Positions 25,491-34,194 of a stretch of 64,000 nucleotides of DNA are shown here, one piece after another. A program made the translations under genes and the position numbers. How positions within the stretch are numbered: the first letter of the stretch is position 1; every line of letters begins with the position of its first letter. The notes beneath the pieces are model-generated. The model was not told where the DNA came from. It ran no database searches and was given only the letters and a program-made list of their open reading frames with translations. The DNA comes from Oscillospiraceae bacterium (lineage in GTDB: Bacteria > Bacillota > Clostridia > Oscillospirales > Oscillospiraceae): the NCBI GenBank assembly GCA_017540565.1, contig JAFYAU010000030.1, positions 1 through 64,000 on the forward strand, read 5' to 3'.

Positions 25491-26108
25491 ATGGCCCGGT
25501 ATCGTACGGAAGGAGTGATTCCCACGGCAGAGAACGAAAAAACGGTCGACAAGCGGGAACGAATCCTTGATGAAGCGGTCAGCCTGTTTTACGAGAAGGG
25601 GTATGACAACACCTCAATCCGGACGCTGGCCGAAGCGACAGGACTGAGTGTTGCGGGCATCTACTATTTTTTCCAGGACAAGGAGGAGATCCTGTTTGAG
25701 CTCCTCAAGCAGGCGGGGGAGGACCTGATCGAATCGGTCAGCAGTTCATTCGATCAGAGCGCCGATCCGGAGATCTTCCTGCGCCGGACGGTCAGGAACA
25801 TGCTGGAACACAGCGTCAGTCACAACAAGGATCTGGTGATCCTGAGCCGGGAGATCAACAGGCTCAGCGAGGAACGGCAGATGGTGATCCAGGAGGCCAA
25901 GAGAAAAGCCTACGATCTCGTGAAGCGCGGCTTCATGAGATTCTGCGAGCAGGGCCGCATGAGGGAGGAAGACACGACGCTGGCTTCCTTCACGCTGCTG
26001 TCGGAGGCCACCTGGTTTCCCAGATGGTACAAGCCGGGCGGCAGGCTCGATCTGGATCACTTCAGCGAGAGGATCACGGACATGCTGCTGAGCGGCCTGA
26101 TCTCATGA
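25491..26108 (+). CDS. TetR/AcrR family transcriptional regulator (second of two)
   Basis: A 205-residue regulator similar to the TetR at 3855, with HTH core ATGLSVAGIYYFFQDKEEILF. The ligand domain ends in TWFPRWYKPGG, as in copy 1 (AWFARWYSVTE). The ATG at 25491 has no evident ribosome binding site. AAGGAG lies at 25510-25515, followed at the usual distance only by a non-standard ACG at 25524, so the start is uncertain. It sits inside the operon before the aldehyde dehydrogenase gene. It could bind the same palindromes or a different target. Confidence 0.87.
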   Translation: MARYRTEGVIPTAENEKTVDKRERILDEAVSLFYEKGYDNTSIRTLAEATGLSVAGIYYFFQDKEEILFELLKQAGEDLIESVSSSFDQSADPEIFLRRTVRNMLEHSVSHNKDLVILSREINRLSEERQMVIQEAKRKAYDLVKRGFMRFCEQGRMREEDTTLASFTLLSEATWFPRWYKPGGRLDLDHFSERITDMLLSGLIS

Positions 26109-26154
26109 TCCCCGGCAGGGGACCGGCTCATGCAATCGAAAAGGAGTGGTTATT

Positions 26155-27525
26155 ATGGAAAACAAGAAAGTGGACGAGCTGCTGGCCAGAGCCAGAGCGG
26201 CGCAGGCGATCGCGGCTGATTATACCCAGGAGCAGGTCGACCGCATGGTCGACGTGGTGGCGAAAAAGTGCTGGGACGACAAGGAACGCATCGCACAGCT
26301 GTGCGTGGACGATACCGGAAAGGCGACCTACGAGTCCAAGCTCGGTAAGATGCGCAACACCATCGCCTCCGTGTATATGTATCTGCACGGACGGAAATCC
26401 GTGGGCCTGATCAGCGAGGATCCGGTCAAGAAACTGAGGACCTATGCGAAGCCCGTCGGCGTCATGGCCTGCATCAGCCCGGTGACCAACCCCGCGGCGA
26501 CCCCCATCGGCAACGGCCTGAACATCCTGAAGAGCCGCAACGCCATGATCGTATGCCCCCACCCAGGCGCCAGGAGAGCGTCCGGGGAGACGGTGGAACT
26601 CATGCGCGCCGCTCTGCGCGAGAACGGGTTCCCCGAGGACCTGGTGCAGTGCGTGCCCGACAACACCATCGAGGACTCCGCCTACCTGATGAGCCACGTG
26701 GATCTGACGATCGCCACCGGAGGCCCGGGCATGGTCAAAGCGGCCTACTCCAGCGGCAAGCCCGCCCTCGGCGTCGGTCCCGGCAACATCCAGTGCATTC
26801 TGGACACCGGCTGGGAGGACATTGACACGCTGGTGAACGAAGCGTTCAACAGCCGCATGGTGGACTTCGGAATGACCTGCACCGGAGAGCAGACGATCCA
26901 CTGCCCGCGGGACAAGGTCGACGCCGTCCTGGATTGCTACAGGGCCAGGAAAGCGTTCATCTTCACGGACCCGGAGGATATCCAGAAACTGCGTGACGGC
27001 ATATTCGAAAACGGGGTCATCAGCCGCCTGGTCGTGGGTCAGCCGGCCCACAAGGTAGCGGCGATGTGCGGCCTCGAGGTCCCGGAAGATACGACCCTGC
27101 TGATCGCCGTCCTCAATGAGGTGCAGGAGAACGATGTGCTCTCCAAGGAGATCCTGTGCCCGATCACCCGCATCCGCCCGTACGATTCGTTCGAGGTGGC
27201 CGTGGAAAGGGCCCGGGCCAATCTGCTGCGCGAAGGCGCCGGACATTCCTCCTGCATCTGGACGAACAACGACGAGCATGCGATGTATGCGGCCGAACGC
27301 ATCCCGTCCGGAAGACTCATGGTCAATCAGGCGGCGACCTGCGGCAGCGGCCGCCAGAACAACGGGCTTCCGCAGACGGTGTCTCTCGGCTGCGGCTACT
27401 GGGGCGGCAACTGCGTCGGCCACAACGTGAACTACAAGGACATGCTGAACTACACGATCCTGTCCGAAAAGCTCGACAGGGAAGTGCTGACTCCGGAGCA
27501 GATCATGGAGAAATACTTCGGCTGA
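26155..27525 (+). CDS. CoA-acylating aldehyde dehydrogenase
   Basis: A 456-residue NAD-dependent enzyme. The ATG at 26155 follows AAGGAG by eight bases. The catalytic Cys242 lies in GMTCTGEQ, the arrangement seen in the acylating domain of AdhE rather than in hydrolytic aldehyde dehydrogenases. ATGGPGMVKAAYSSGKPALGVG is the NAD-binding region. It converts an aldehyde, NAD+ and CoA to an acyl-CoA. Being last in the operon after aldolase-like genes, it probably captures the aldehyde they release (inference). An intrinsic terminator follows. Confidence 0.9.
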   Translation: MENKKVDELLARARAAQAIAADYTQEQVDRMVDVVAKKCWDDKERIAQLCVDDTGKATYESKLGKMRNTIASVYMYLHGRKSVGLISEDPVKKLRTYAKPVGVMACISPVTNPAATPIGNGLNILKSRNAMIVCPHPGARRASGETVELMRAALRENGFPEDLVQCVPDNTIEDSAYLMSHVDLTIATGGPGMVKAAYSSGKPALGVGPGNIQCILDTGWEDIDTLVNEAFNSRMVDFGMTCTGEQTIHCPRDKVDAVLDCYRARKAFIFTDPEDIQKLRDGIFENGVISRLVVGQPAHKVAAMCGLEVPEDTTLLIAVLNEVQENDVLSKEILCPITRIRPYDSFEVAVERARANLLREGAGHSSCIWTNNDEHAMYAAERIPSGRLMVNQAATCGSGRQNNGLPQTVSLGCGYWGGNCVGHNVNYKDMLNYTILSEKLDREVLTPEQIMEKYFG

Positions 27526-27571
27526 TCCCGGCGGCACAGAAAACAGAGAGGAAAATGCCTGAGAACGGAAA

Positions 27572-27604
27572 ACGGCTTCCCGACCGCGTCGGGAAGCCGT
27601 ATTT
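27572..27604 (+). terminator. Terminator of the catabolic operon
   Basis: ACGGCTTCCCGAC (27572-27584) pairs perfectly with 27588-27600 around CGC; a short T-rich stretch follows. It closes the long operon and stands before the convergent membrane-protein gene. Confidence 0.8.
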
Positions 27605-27627
27605 CTGTCTATGTGTTGTTTTCCGGA

Positions 27628-28215
27628 TCATTCTTCCTCCGGTTCCGTCTCCTCCGCCGTCTCCGGCTCGATCACGTGGTACAGGAGCCCCTGGGCGGAC
27701 AGGAAGATGACCGCGCCCATGACGGCCACGGCGGCCTGGCCCGCCAGGAACACGCCGTCGGGAAGGCGGAAGGGGATATCGCGGCGGGTGAAGACGAACA
27801 CCAGCGCCGCAATGATGGCGGCCGCGGCGAGCACGGCAGAGATGCCAGGGAGCCAGCGCAGCCGGGCGAAGGACGTGTCGAAGGCCCTGCGCTCCATCGG
27901 CTGTTTCGAACGGAACAGGCGCAGGCAGGACACGAGCAGCGCGAAGCACGCGAGCAGGCCGAAGCCGTAGGCCAGGGTGACCACCGACGACCGGCTCATG
28001 GCGGCCACCCGCAGGAAGCCGCACACCAGCATCAGCACCACCATGGCGCCGGAGAGGACGGCGAAGCGCCGGAACAGCGCCCGGTGCTCCTCCGGATCCC
28101 CGTTGAACGCGTACAGCGGCCCGGTGTAGATGGTCTCGCCGCTCACGGAGACCGTGTAGTCCTTCATGTATTCCAGGTCCCTTCTCAGGAACGAACGTCT
28201 CTTTCTATCAGCCAT
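27628..28215 (-). CDS. Small membrane protein of unknown function, paralogue of 3207-3755
   Basis: A 195-residue protein with the same plan as the one at 3207-3755. A basic N-terminus (MADRKRRSFLRR) and the DYTVSVSGETIYTGPLYAF motif precede four hydrophobic segments. The two genes have the same orientation and stand on either side of the catabolic block. The C-terminus is acidic (ETAEETEPEEE). I recognise no named family. The RBS is GGAGGA. Confidence 0.75.
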   Translation of the reverse strand: MADRKRRSFLRRDLEYMKDYTVSVSGETIYTGPLYAFNGDPEEHRALFRRFAVLSGAMVVLMLVCGFLRVAAMSRSSVVTLAYGFGLLACFALLVSCLRLFRSKQPMERRAFDTSFARLRWLPGISAVLAAAAIIAALVFVFTRRDIPFRLPDGVFLAGQAAVAVMGAVIFLSAQGLLYHVIEPETAEETEPEEE

Positions 28216-28278
28216 GGGGGAATCCTCCTGTTGCGGAAGCGGGGTCTGTGACGATGATGACAGAATCCGCGCCGGATG

Positions 28279-29682
28279 TCAAGGGGCGCCGGCCCCTCCG
28301 GGCAGCGTCAGTTCCCCGTACAGCGCCAGCAAGGCGCCGCCGTCGGATACCGCGTACACGCGGACGGCGGCGGAAGGCCCGTTCACATCGGCGGCCTTCA
28401 GATAGAGCAGGAAGCCGTTTCCTCCGGTCATGTACGCCGGATACGTCCGGTCTCCGACGGATACGAGGATCCTCGTGTCCTCCGTCACGCGGGCGGAATC
28501 CACCGTCCCTGTGAACGCCAGATAGTTCACGTCGTTTTCGGATACGGAGACCTCGATCCGGGTGTCCGTATCCGCGATCGTGATGTCCCGCGGCGCGTCG
28601 GTCTCCGCCGGCGTCAGGACGGGGGGCCCGCTCAGGTATTCGGAGATGTTCCGCTCCACCTTCTCGATCACGACGCAGTCCGGATCCCACGCGTCGGCAT
28701 ACCGCTCCAGGGCGTTGGGCATGCCCTTGGAGTAGCAGGCGGTCCCAAACTCCTCCGAGAGGAAGGGGATGAGCGTGTTGGCGAAGGAGTCACGGAACAT
28801 CAGGAGCGTGCCCTCAGCGCCGGGGGCCTCCGTGACGATCCAGCCGTCCTCCACGTCCGCGCCCTCCCGGTCATACGTCCAGGCGCCCGGCAGGGGATAG
28901 ACGGCGTTCTCCTCATACGGCCCGTAGAAGCCGTACAGCATCCGGTTCAGATCGCCGTCCCGGGTGCGCTCATACGACACGTCCGCGCCGTCATACGCCG
29001 CGTGCGGGCGTTCCAGAGCGTCCATGACGGCATCGTAGGCCAGGCAGGCGCCGTCGCTGTTCCAGTGGGAGTCGCGCCTGAGGTACAGCGTCCTCCCGTC
29101 GGAGGAGAGGAGGTCGAACAGATTGACATAATTTATCCCGCGTTCCGCCAGCAGGGGGCCGAGGAGCACGGCGGAGTGATCGTCCGAGACGGTGACGGAG
29201 TCGTAGTACGGCATGTGTTCCCCGTACAGGGTGTTCTTGTTGGGCGGGACCGTGAGGACGAAGGAGATGTCCCTGGCCTCCAGCCAGTCCCGGACGACGG
29301 AGAAGTTCTCCGCCAGGCAGAACAGGTCGCGGCCGGACAGGACGGACGTTCCCCGGAAATCGTCCAGCGTGGAGGAGTAGTACAGCCAGCCGCCGGTGCC
29401 CCGCACCACGCCGCCGACGCTGGACTCGGCGAAGACGGCGGACTGGATCTTCGCGTCGGCGGACACGAGTTCGTTGCGCAGGCCCATCCGCTCGTTGAAC
29501 CAGTTCTCGAAATCCCGGAAGAAGGAGGCGTTGGGCGATCCGTCCTCCTGCGTCAGCCGCGGCGCGGCGGACATGGCCCGGTTCTCCGTCGTCTCCGTGG
29601 TGGGGAACAGCAGGAAGCCGAGGGAGGGGATCACGCAGACGGCCAGAAAGACCGCGATGAACGCGATATACAGTTTTTTCAC
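28279..29682 (-). CDS. DHHW/AlgJ-like SGNH-type protein for O-acetylation
   Basis: A 467-residue protein with an N-terminal membrane anchor (about 4-26) and a large extracytoplasmic domain. Motifs RRDSHWNSDGA and MFRDSFANTLIPF match the AlgJ/AlgX and DHHW families, in which Ser, Asp and His form the active site. A C-terminal beta-rich extension (about 350-467) is not part of the core. It is encoded right after an MBOAT acyltransferase (16-bp gap), the usual partner that brings acetyl groups across the membrane. A role in O-acetylating a surface polymer is inferred. Confidence 0.86.
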   Translation of the reverse strand: MKKLYIAFIAVFLAVCVIPSLGFLLFPTTETTENRAMSAAPRLTQEDGSPNASFFRDFENWFNERMGLRNELVSADAKIQSAVFAESSVGGVVRGTGGWLYYSSTLDDFRGTSVLSGRDLFCLAENFSVVRDWLEARDISFVLTVPPNKNTLYGEHMPYYDSVTVSDDHSAVLLGPLLAERGINYVNLFDLLSSDGRTLYLRRDSHWNSDGACLAYDAVMDALERPHAAYDGADVSYERTRDGDLNRMLYGFYGPYEENAVYPLPGAWTYDREGADVEDGWIVTEAPGAEGTLLMFRDSFANTLIPFLSEEFGTACYSKGMPNALERYADAWDPDCVVIEKVERNISEYLSGPPVLTPAETDAPRDITIADTDTRIEVSVSENDVNYLAFTGTVDSARVTEDTRILVSVGDRTYPAYMTGGNGFLLYLKAADVNGPSAAVRVYAVSDGGALLALYGELTLPGGAGAP

Positions 29683-29698
29683 GGAGCTTTCCCTCCCT

Positions 29699-31108
29699 TC
29701 AGAAGCGGAAGTAGATGAACGGGTTGTAACTGCCGCCCGCCAGGCGGATCACGCACCAGACCAGGAGCAGAAGCACCAGCGCATACGATATGGCCTGCCG
29801 CGTCTCCGGCCTGACGTTCAGGACCGTTTCCCCGCCGGTCAGGCGGGAGGTGAAGCGGCGCAGCACGCCGCTGCAGAGCACGGCGGCGGCCAGCATGACG
29901 AGGAAGAAGGGCGTGAGCAGGCGCACGGGCAGCACCATGGCGGACGCGGAAAAGTCGAAGCCGGCAAACATGCGGCCCAGGAAGGCCGCCGCTCCGGACA
30001 GCGTGTCCGCGCGGAAGACGACGAAGCCCAGCGTGACCGCCAGCAGCGTGAGGAAGTGCCCGAGGGCTTTCGGGATCCGGCGCAGGAAGGGGACGGCCTC
30101 CTCCAGCAGGAGCAGGGCCCCGTGGAACAGGCCCCATACGACGAAGGTCCAGCTGGCGCCGTGCCACAGGCCGGTGAGGAAGAAGACGGCGATGCGATTG
30201 ACGATCGTCCGGACCCTGCCCTTCCGGTTGCCCCCGAGGGGGATGTAGACGTAGTCGCGGAACCAGGAGGACAGGGAGATGTGCCACCGCCGCCAGAAAT
30301 CCCGGACCGAGCAGGCGAGGTAGGGATGGTCGAAGTTCTCGCGGAAATGGAAGCCGAACATCCGCCCGAGGCCGATGGCCATGTCGCTGTAGCCGCTGAA
30401 GTCGTAGTAGATCTGCATCAGGTAGGCGACGGCGCCGATCCAGGCGGACAGGACGTTCAGCCCGGACGCGCCGGCGGCGAACACGGCGTCGGCGGCGGCC
30501 CCCATGGTGTTGGCGATCAGGACCTTCTTGCCCAGACCCACGACGAAGCGCCGCAGGCCCGAAGCGGTCTGCTCCGGACTCACGGCGCGCGTGTCGATCT
30601 CATGGGCGATGTCCCGGTATCTGACGATGGGGCCCGCGATCAGCTGCGGGAAGAAGGAGATGTACAGAAGGACCTTCGCGTAGTTCCTCTGCGCCGCCAC
30701 CTCGCCGCGGTACACGTCGATCACGTAGGACAGGGCCTGGAACGTGAAGAACGAGATGCCGATCGGCAGGGCGATGGCGGGGACGGGCACGGAGAGCCCG
30801 GTCAGGGCGTTCAGGTTCGAAACGAGGAAACCCGCGTACTTGAACACCGCCAGGACGCCCACGTCGGCGGCGACCGCGAGGACGAGCCAGAGCTTTCCGC
30901 CGCGCCTTTCGATCATCAGGGCGAAGAGCCAGTTGAAAAGGGCGCTGGCCAGCATCAGGAACACGTAGACAGGCTCCCCGTAGGCGTAGAAAAGCAGGCT
31001 TGCCGCGAGCAGCAGGCCGTTCTGCGCTTTTCTGTTTCTTATGACGGAGTGCAGGATGAGCACTGCCGGCAGGAAGATGCACAGGAAGACAAGTGAACTG
31101 AATACCAT
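29699..31108 (-). CDS. MBOAT family O-acyltransferase (AlgI/DltB-like)
   Basis: A 469-residue protein with about ten membrane segments. The core motif FWRRWHISLSSWFRDYVYIPLGG and the catalytic His in LTGLWHGASWTFVVWGLFHG are diagnostic. It passes acyl groups from the cytoplasm to an extracytoplasmic acceptor such as the DHHW protein encoded next. Gaps of about 18 bp to neighbouring genes suggest a single operon with the transglutaminase/repeat protein. Confidence 0.94.
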   Translation of the reverse strand: MVFSSLVFLCIFLPAVLILHSVIRNRKAQNGLLLAASLLFYAYGEPVYVFLMLASALFNWLFALMIERRGGKLWLVLAVAADVGVLAVFKYAGFLVSNLNALTGLSVPVPAIALPIGISFFTFQALSYVIDVYRGEVAAQRNYAKVLLYISFFPQLIAGPIVRYRDIAHEIDTRAVSPEQTASGLRRFVVGLGKKVLIANTMGAAADAVFAAGASGLNVLSAWIGAVAYLMQIYYDFSGYSDMAIGLGRMFGFHFRENFDHPYLACSVRDFWRRWHISLSSWFRDYVYIPLGGNRKGRVRTIVNRIAVFFLTGLWHGASWTFVVWGLFHGALLLLEEAVPFLRRIPKALGHFLTLLAVTLGFVVFRADTLSGAAAFLGRMFAGFDFSASAMVLPVRLLTPFFLVMLAAAVLCSGVLRRFTSRLTGGETVLNVRPETRQAISYALVLLLLVWCVIRLAGGSYNPFIYFRF

Positions 31109-31126
31109 GGATGCTGTACCGTCCGA

Positions 31127-33025
31127 TCAGAACAGATTGGCGCCGACGCCGTCGAAATAGAGCGTCCCGAACGACTGGGAATAGAGCCGCTTCCAGCATA
31201 GGTCCCGGGTGAAGTCGCTGAATTTCTGCAGCTCGGGATCGTAGGAGTACCAGATCCCGTCCTGCTTGACTACGGTCCAGCCGTGGTAGGTGCGGTCCAC
31301 GGACATGCCCGGCGTCATCCCGTGATAGACCGTCACGGGCAGGCCGGTGGCCTCGTGCACCAGGAAGCCGAAGAAGGAGGCGTAGCGGTAGCAGTTGCCA
31401 CCCTGTTTGTCCATCAGGCTGGCGGCCATGTCGTCCGTCCAGCCGTCCTCCCAGACCCAGGAGGAACTGACGTGTTCGTAGGTCCGGAGATACGTCAGCC
31501 TGCTGTGAAGGATCCAGTCGTAGATCGCGTCGATCTTCTGCTGGTCGGTCATGGAGGAGGAGACGATCTCGTCGACGTACTGGAGGATGCGGTATTTCGT
31601 GGGGCATTTTCCGGAGGCGTCCAGGCGGTAGCCCTCCTTTACCGTATCCGTCAGGAGGACGCCTTTCTCATCCGCGTAATAATAGCCGTCGCCGACGCGG
31701 AACCATCCGCCGGACACGCGGGCGTAGCTGCTGTCGAAGTAGGCGGGGGAGCCGTCGACGGCCGTGAACGTGTCGCAGGCGGCCCGGCCGTTTTCCGTGA
31801 AGTAGTAGTCCGTGCCGTTCACGGTCCGGAAGCCGGACGTGAGCGCCTGCCCGCTGGACTGGAAATAGTAGTAATAGGACAGGGAGCCGAAGGAGACGCT
31901 CTTCAGCCCTCCGGTGAACGCCTTGCCGTTCTTCTGGAAGAAGAAGTACCGGGTCTTCCCGTCCAGGCTGACGGTCTTGTAGCCGGTGGTGAAGGCCTGC
32001 CCGTTGCTCAGGAAGTAATAGTAGTCGTTCCCACTTCCCGACGGGACGGCCCTGTAGCCGCCCGTGAAAGCGCTCCCGTCCTTCTGTAGCAGGAAATACG
32101 CGGTGCGGGAGCCGAGGGAAACGGAGCGGATGCCGTCCGTGACGGCCCGTCCGTCGCTGCCGAAGAAATAGTAGTACTTTTTTCCGTCCCTCATGACGGT
32201 CTTGTAGCCGGTGTTGTAGCCCTGGTCGTTGGCGAGGAAATAGAAGTAGCATTTCTTCCCGTCGAGCGTGATCTCCTTGTAGCCGCCGGTAAAGGCGGTC
32301 CCGTCCTTCTGGAAGAAGAAGTAATACTGCTTTCCGCCCTGGGAGAAGGCCTTGTAGCCGCCCGTGAAGGCGGTGCCGTCCTCCTGAAAGTAGAAGTAGA
32401 CGCGCTTCCCGTCCAGGGAGAAGGCCTTGTAGCCGCCGGTATAGGCGGTGCCGTCCTCCTGAAAATAGAAGTACCGGGTGACGCCTTCCACCCTGCCGGA
32501 CAGATAGCCGCCGGTGAAGGCTTTCCCGTCCGCGCCGAACCAGTAGTAGGAGACTTCGCCGTCCGTTTCAACGGGAAGGTATCCTCCGGTGAACAGCGTC
32601 CCGTCGTCCAGGTAATAGACCGGGGACCCGTCCTCAATGGTCAGGCCGCGCGGCCCCTGCGGGACTTCCGGGACGTCCGGATCGTCGGGGATGCCGGGTT
32701 CCTCCGGATCCTGCGGATCATCCTGGTCCTGAGGATCTTCCGGGTCCTGAGGGTCCTCCGGATCCTCAGGGGTCTCGGGGTCCTCCGGAACGTCCGGATC
32801 CCCCGGATCATCCGGGTCTTGAGGCCCGTCGGGATCCTGCGGATCTGACGGCTCCTCCTCCGCTCCGGAGAGAGCGCCATCCTCCGCGGCCGCGCGCACG
32901 GAGGGCTCCTCAGGCTCGAAGGCGTAGGTGTCGCCGAAGGGCAACCGGGTCAGGATCAGGGCGAGGGCGAGCAGGAGGACCGCCCCGGCGAGACGGAGAA
33001 CGAAAACACGGTTTCCGCGCCTCAT
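31127..33025 (-). CDS. Secreted repeat protein with C-terminal transglutaminase-like domain
   Basis: A 632-residue protein with four parts. An N-terminal signal/anchor covers about 8-26. A Pro-Asp-Glu-rich low-complexity stalk (about 50-125) follows. About ten tandem 25-residue repeats of the cell-wall/glucan-binding type (GGYK-x6-DGK-x-YFYF-x3-GTAFT) come next. The C-terminal transglutaminase-like domain has Cys in QGGNCYRYASF, His in TYHGWTVV and Asp in YSYDPE. It probably binds the cell wall or a glycan and cross-links or cleaves peptide amides there (inference). Its ATG overlaps the stop of the upstream DUF348 gene (TGATG), so translation is coupled. Confidence 0.86.
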   Translation of the reverse strand: MRRGNRVFVLRLAGAVLLLALALILTRLPFGDTYAFEPEEPSVRAAAEDGALSGAEEEPSDPQDPDGPQDPDDPGDPDVPEDPETPEDPEDPQDPEDPQDQDDPQDPEEPGIPDDPDVPEVPQGPRGLTIEDGSPVYYLDDGTLFTGGYLPVETDGEVSYYWFGADGKAFTGGYLSGRVEGVTRYFYFQEDGTAYTGGYKAFSLDGKRVYFYFQEDGTAFTGGYKAFSQGGKQYYFFFQKDGTAFTGGYKEITLDGKKCYFYFLANDQGYNTGYKTVMRDGKKYYYFFGSDGRAVTDGIRSVSLGSRTAYFLLQKDGSAFTGGYRAVPSGSGNDYYYFLSNGQAFTTGYKTVSLDGKTRYFFFQKNGKAFTGGLKSVSFGSLSYYYYFQSSGQALTSGFRTVNGTDYYFTENGRAACDTFTAVDGSPAYFDSSYARVSGGWFRVGDGYYYADEKGVLLTDTVKEGYRLDASGKCPTKYRILQYVDEIVSSSMTDQQKIDAIYDWILHSRLTYLRTYEHVSSSWVWEDGWTDDMAASLMDKQGGNCYRYASFFGFLVHEATGLPVTVYHGMTPGMSVDRTYHGWTVVKQDGIWYSYDPELQKFSDFTRDLCWKRLYSQSFGTLYFDGVGANLF

Positions 33026-33945
33026 CAGAAAGGCACCTCCTCCTGCGATCCGTCGGAGTAGGTGATGACCTTGACCCCGTGGCCGGAGCCGTCGCAGTCT
33101 TCATAGACCTCCACGCTGACCACATATCTTTCGCTGGGGGCGGAGGAACCGGAATCGCCGGAACCGGAACTGCCGGGATCCGGGGAAGCGGAGCCGCCGG
33201 AGCCGGACGGTGATCCGGAACCGGTGGAGGATCCGCCGCCGGAAGAGGAACCGCCGGAGGAGGAGCCGGAACCGGAGGAAGAACCGGAAGAAGAGGACGA
33301 TGAGGAGGAGCCGGACCCGGAAGAGGAACCGGAGGTCCTCCCGGACCCCGAAGACCCGGAACTGCCGGAGGAGGAAGAAGACCCCGCGGATATCGTCGCG
33401 GATTCCTCCTCTTCGGGTTCCTCCGTCTCCGTCTCGGACTCGGGTTTGGGTTCGCGGACCGTGATGACGATGGTCATGTCGTCCTTCAGAGGCGTGCCGG
33501 GATCGGCGCTGAGGACCATGTCGTCCGTCAGCTCGATGCCGACGGAGCGCACCGCGTCCGCCACGGTGCCGCCGTAGCACACGGCGGCGTGCCGGATGCC
33601 CTCGGGGGCCTCGGAGGAGACCACGAGCACGGAAACACTGGTCATGCGCAGAACGCGGACGGACACGCTGCCGGTGACGTCCTGGTCGGAGTCGAAGGTC
33701 AGCATATCCCCCTTGTTCAGGGTGACGCCCGCCTCCTTCAGATAGTCCGAGATGGTCTTCCCGGCGGGATCCTCGATGGCGATGCTGTGCCCGTCCGCCT
33801 GGATGAACACCGTCCGTACCGCCTCCGGGGCGGTCACGGACAGCGCTTCCTCTTCCTGCGCGGACCGGCCGCATCCGGCCAGAAGGCACAGGGAGAAGAG
33901 GACGGCGAGCAGGGGAGGGAGGGCGCGGACAAGTCTGTTCTTCAT
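33025..33945 (-). CDS. DUF348 (YabE-like) lipoprotein with Ser/Gly-rich stalk
   Basis: A 306-residue lipoprotein with AGGAG before its ATG. The signal peptide ends in the lipobox LLAGC. Two DUF348 ubiquitin-like repeats follow (about 45-160; the second starts after SVSVLVVSSEAP). A long low-complexity Ser/Gly stretch (about 185-270) then leads to a short C-terminal segment, YVVSVEVYEDCDGSGHGV. DUF348 repeats occur in wall-associated proteins such as YabE/Rpf-type. No catalytic domain is seen, so it may be a spacer or wall-binding component of the operon. Confidence 0.8.
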   Translation of the reverse strand: MKNRLVRALPPLLAVLFSLCLLAGCGRSAQEEEALSVTAPEAVRTVFIQADGHSIAIEDPAGKTISDYLKEAGVTLNKGDMLTFDSDQDVTGSVSVRVLRMTSVSVLVVSSEAPEGIRHAAVCYGGTVADAVRSVGIELTDDMVLSADPGTPLKDDMTIVITVREPKPESETETEEPEEEESATISAGSSSSSGSSGSSGSGRTSGSSSGSGSSSSSSSSGSSSGSGSSSGGSSSGGGSSTGSGSPSGSGGSASPDPGSSGSGDSGSSAPSERYVVSVEVYEDCDGSGHGVKVITYSDGSQEEVPF

Positions 33946-34039
33946 GGGGTCAACACTCCTGTTCTCGGCCGCTCCTCGGGAGACGGCCGGGGTGAGACGC
34001 GAGAGGGCTTTTCCCTCCGCCCGGGCGGCGCCCGGAACG

Positions 34040-34105
34040 GGAAAAGCGCCGGAATCCGTATACAATAAACCATTGTAAATATACCATAATATAAATATAC
34101 AGGAA
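34040..34105 (-). promoter_or_regulatory. AT-rich spacer upstream of the envelope operon
   Basis: A 60-bp AT-rich island in otherwise GC-rich DNA contains several TATATT/TATTAT-like hexamers on the minus strand and TTGCGT 15 bp before one of them. A promoter for the DUF348-to-DHHW operon probably lies here, but I cannot choose the exact boxes. Confidence 0.35.
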
Positions 34106-34145
34106 AACGCAATCGCCGCCTTCCGGCGGATGGCGCGGAGACGGG

Positions 34146-34179
34146 AAGAAAAAGAAAAAGCGCCGGCATCGGCCGGCGC
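34146..34179 (-). terminator. Terminator of the 34195-35287 gene pair
   Basis: On the minus strand GCGCCGGC (34172-34179) pairs with 34160-34167 around a 4-base loop, followed by a T-rich tract (complement of 34146-34159). Confidence 0.75.
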
Positions 34180-34194
34180 GGGAAGGCAGCGGGT

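Noticed and set aside
33210-33577. Acidic and Arg-rich frames on the plus strand within the DUF348 gene
   Set aside because: They mirror the Ser/Gly low-complexity codons on the other strand.
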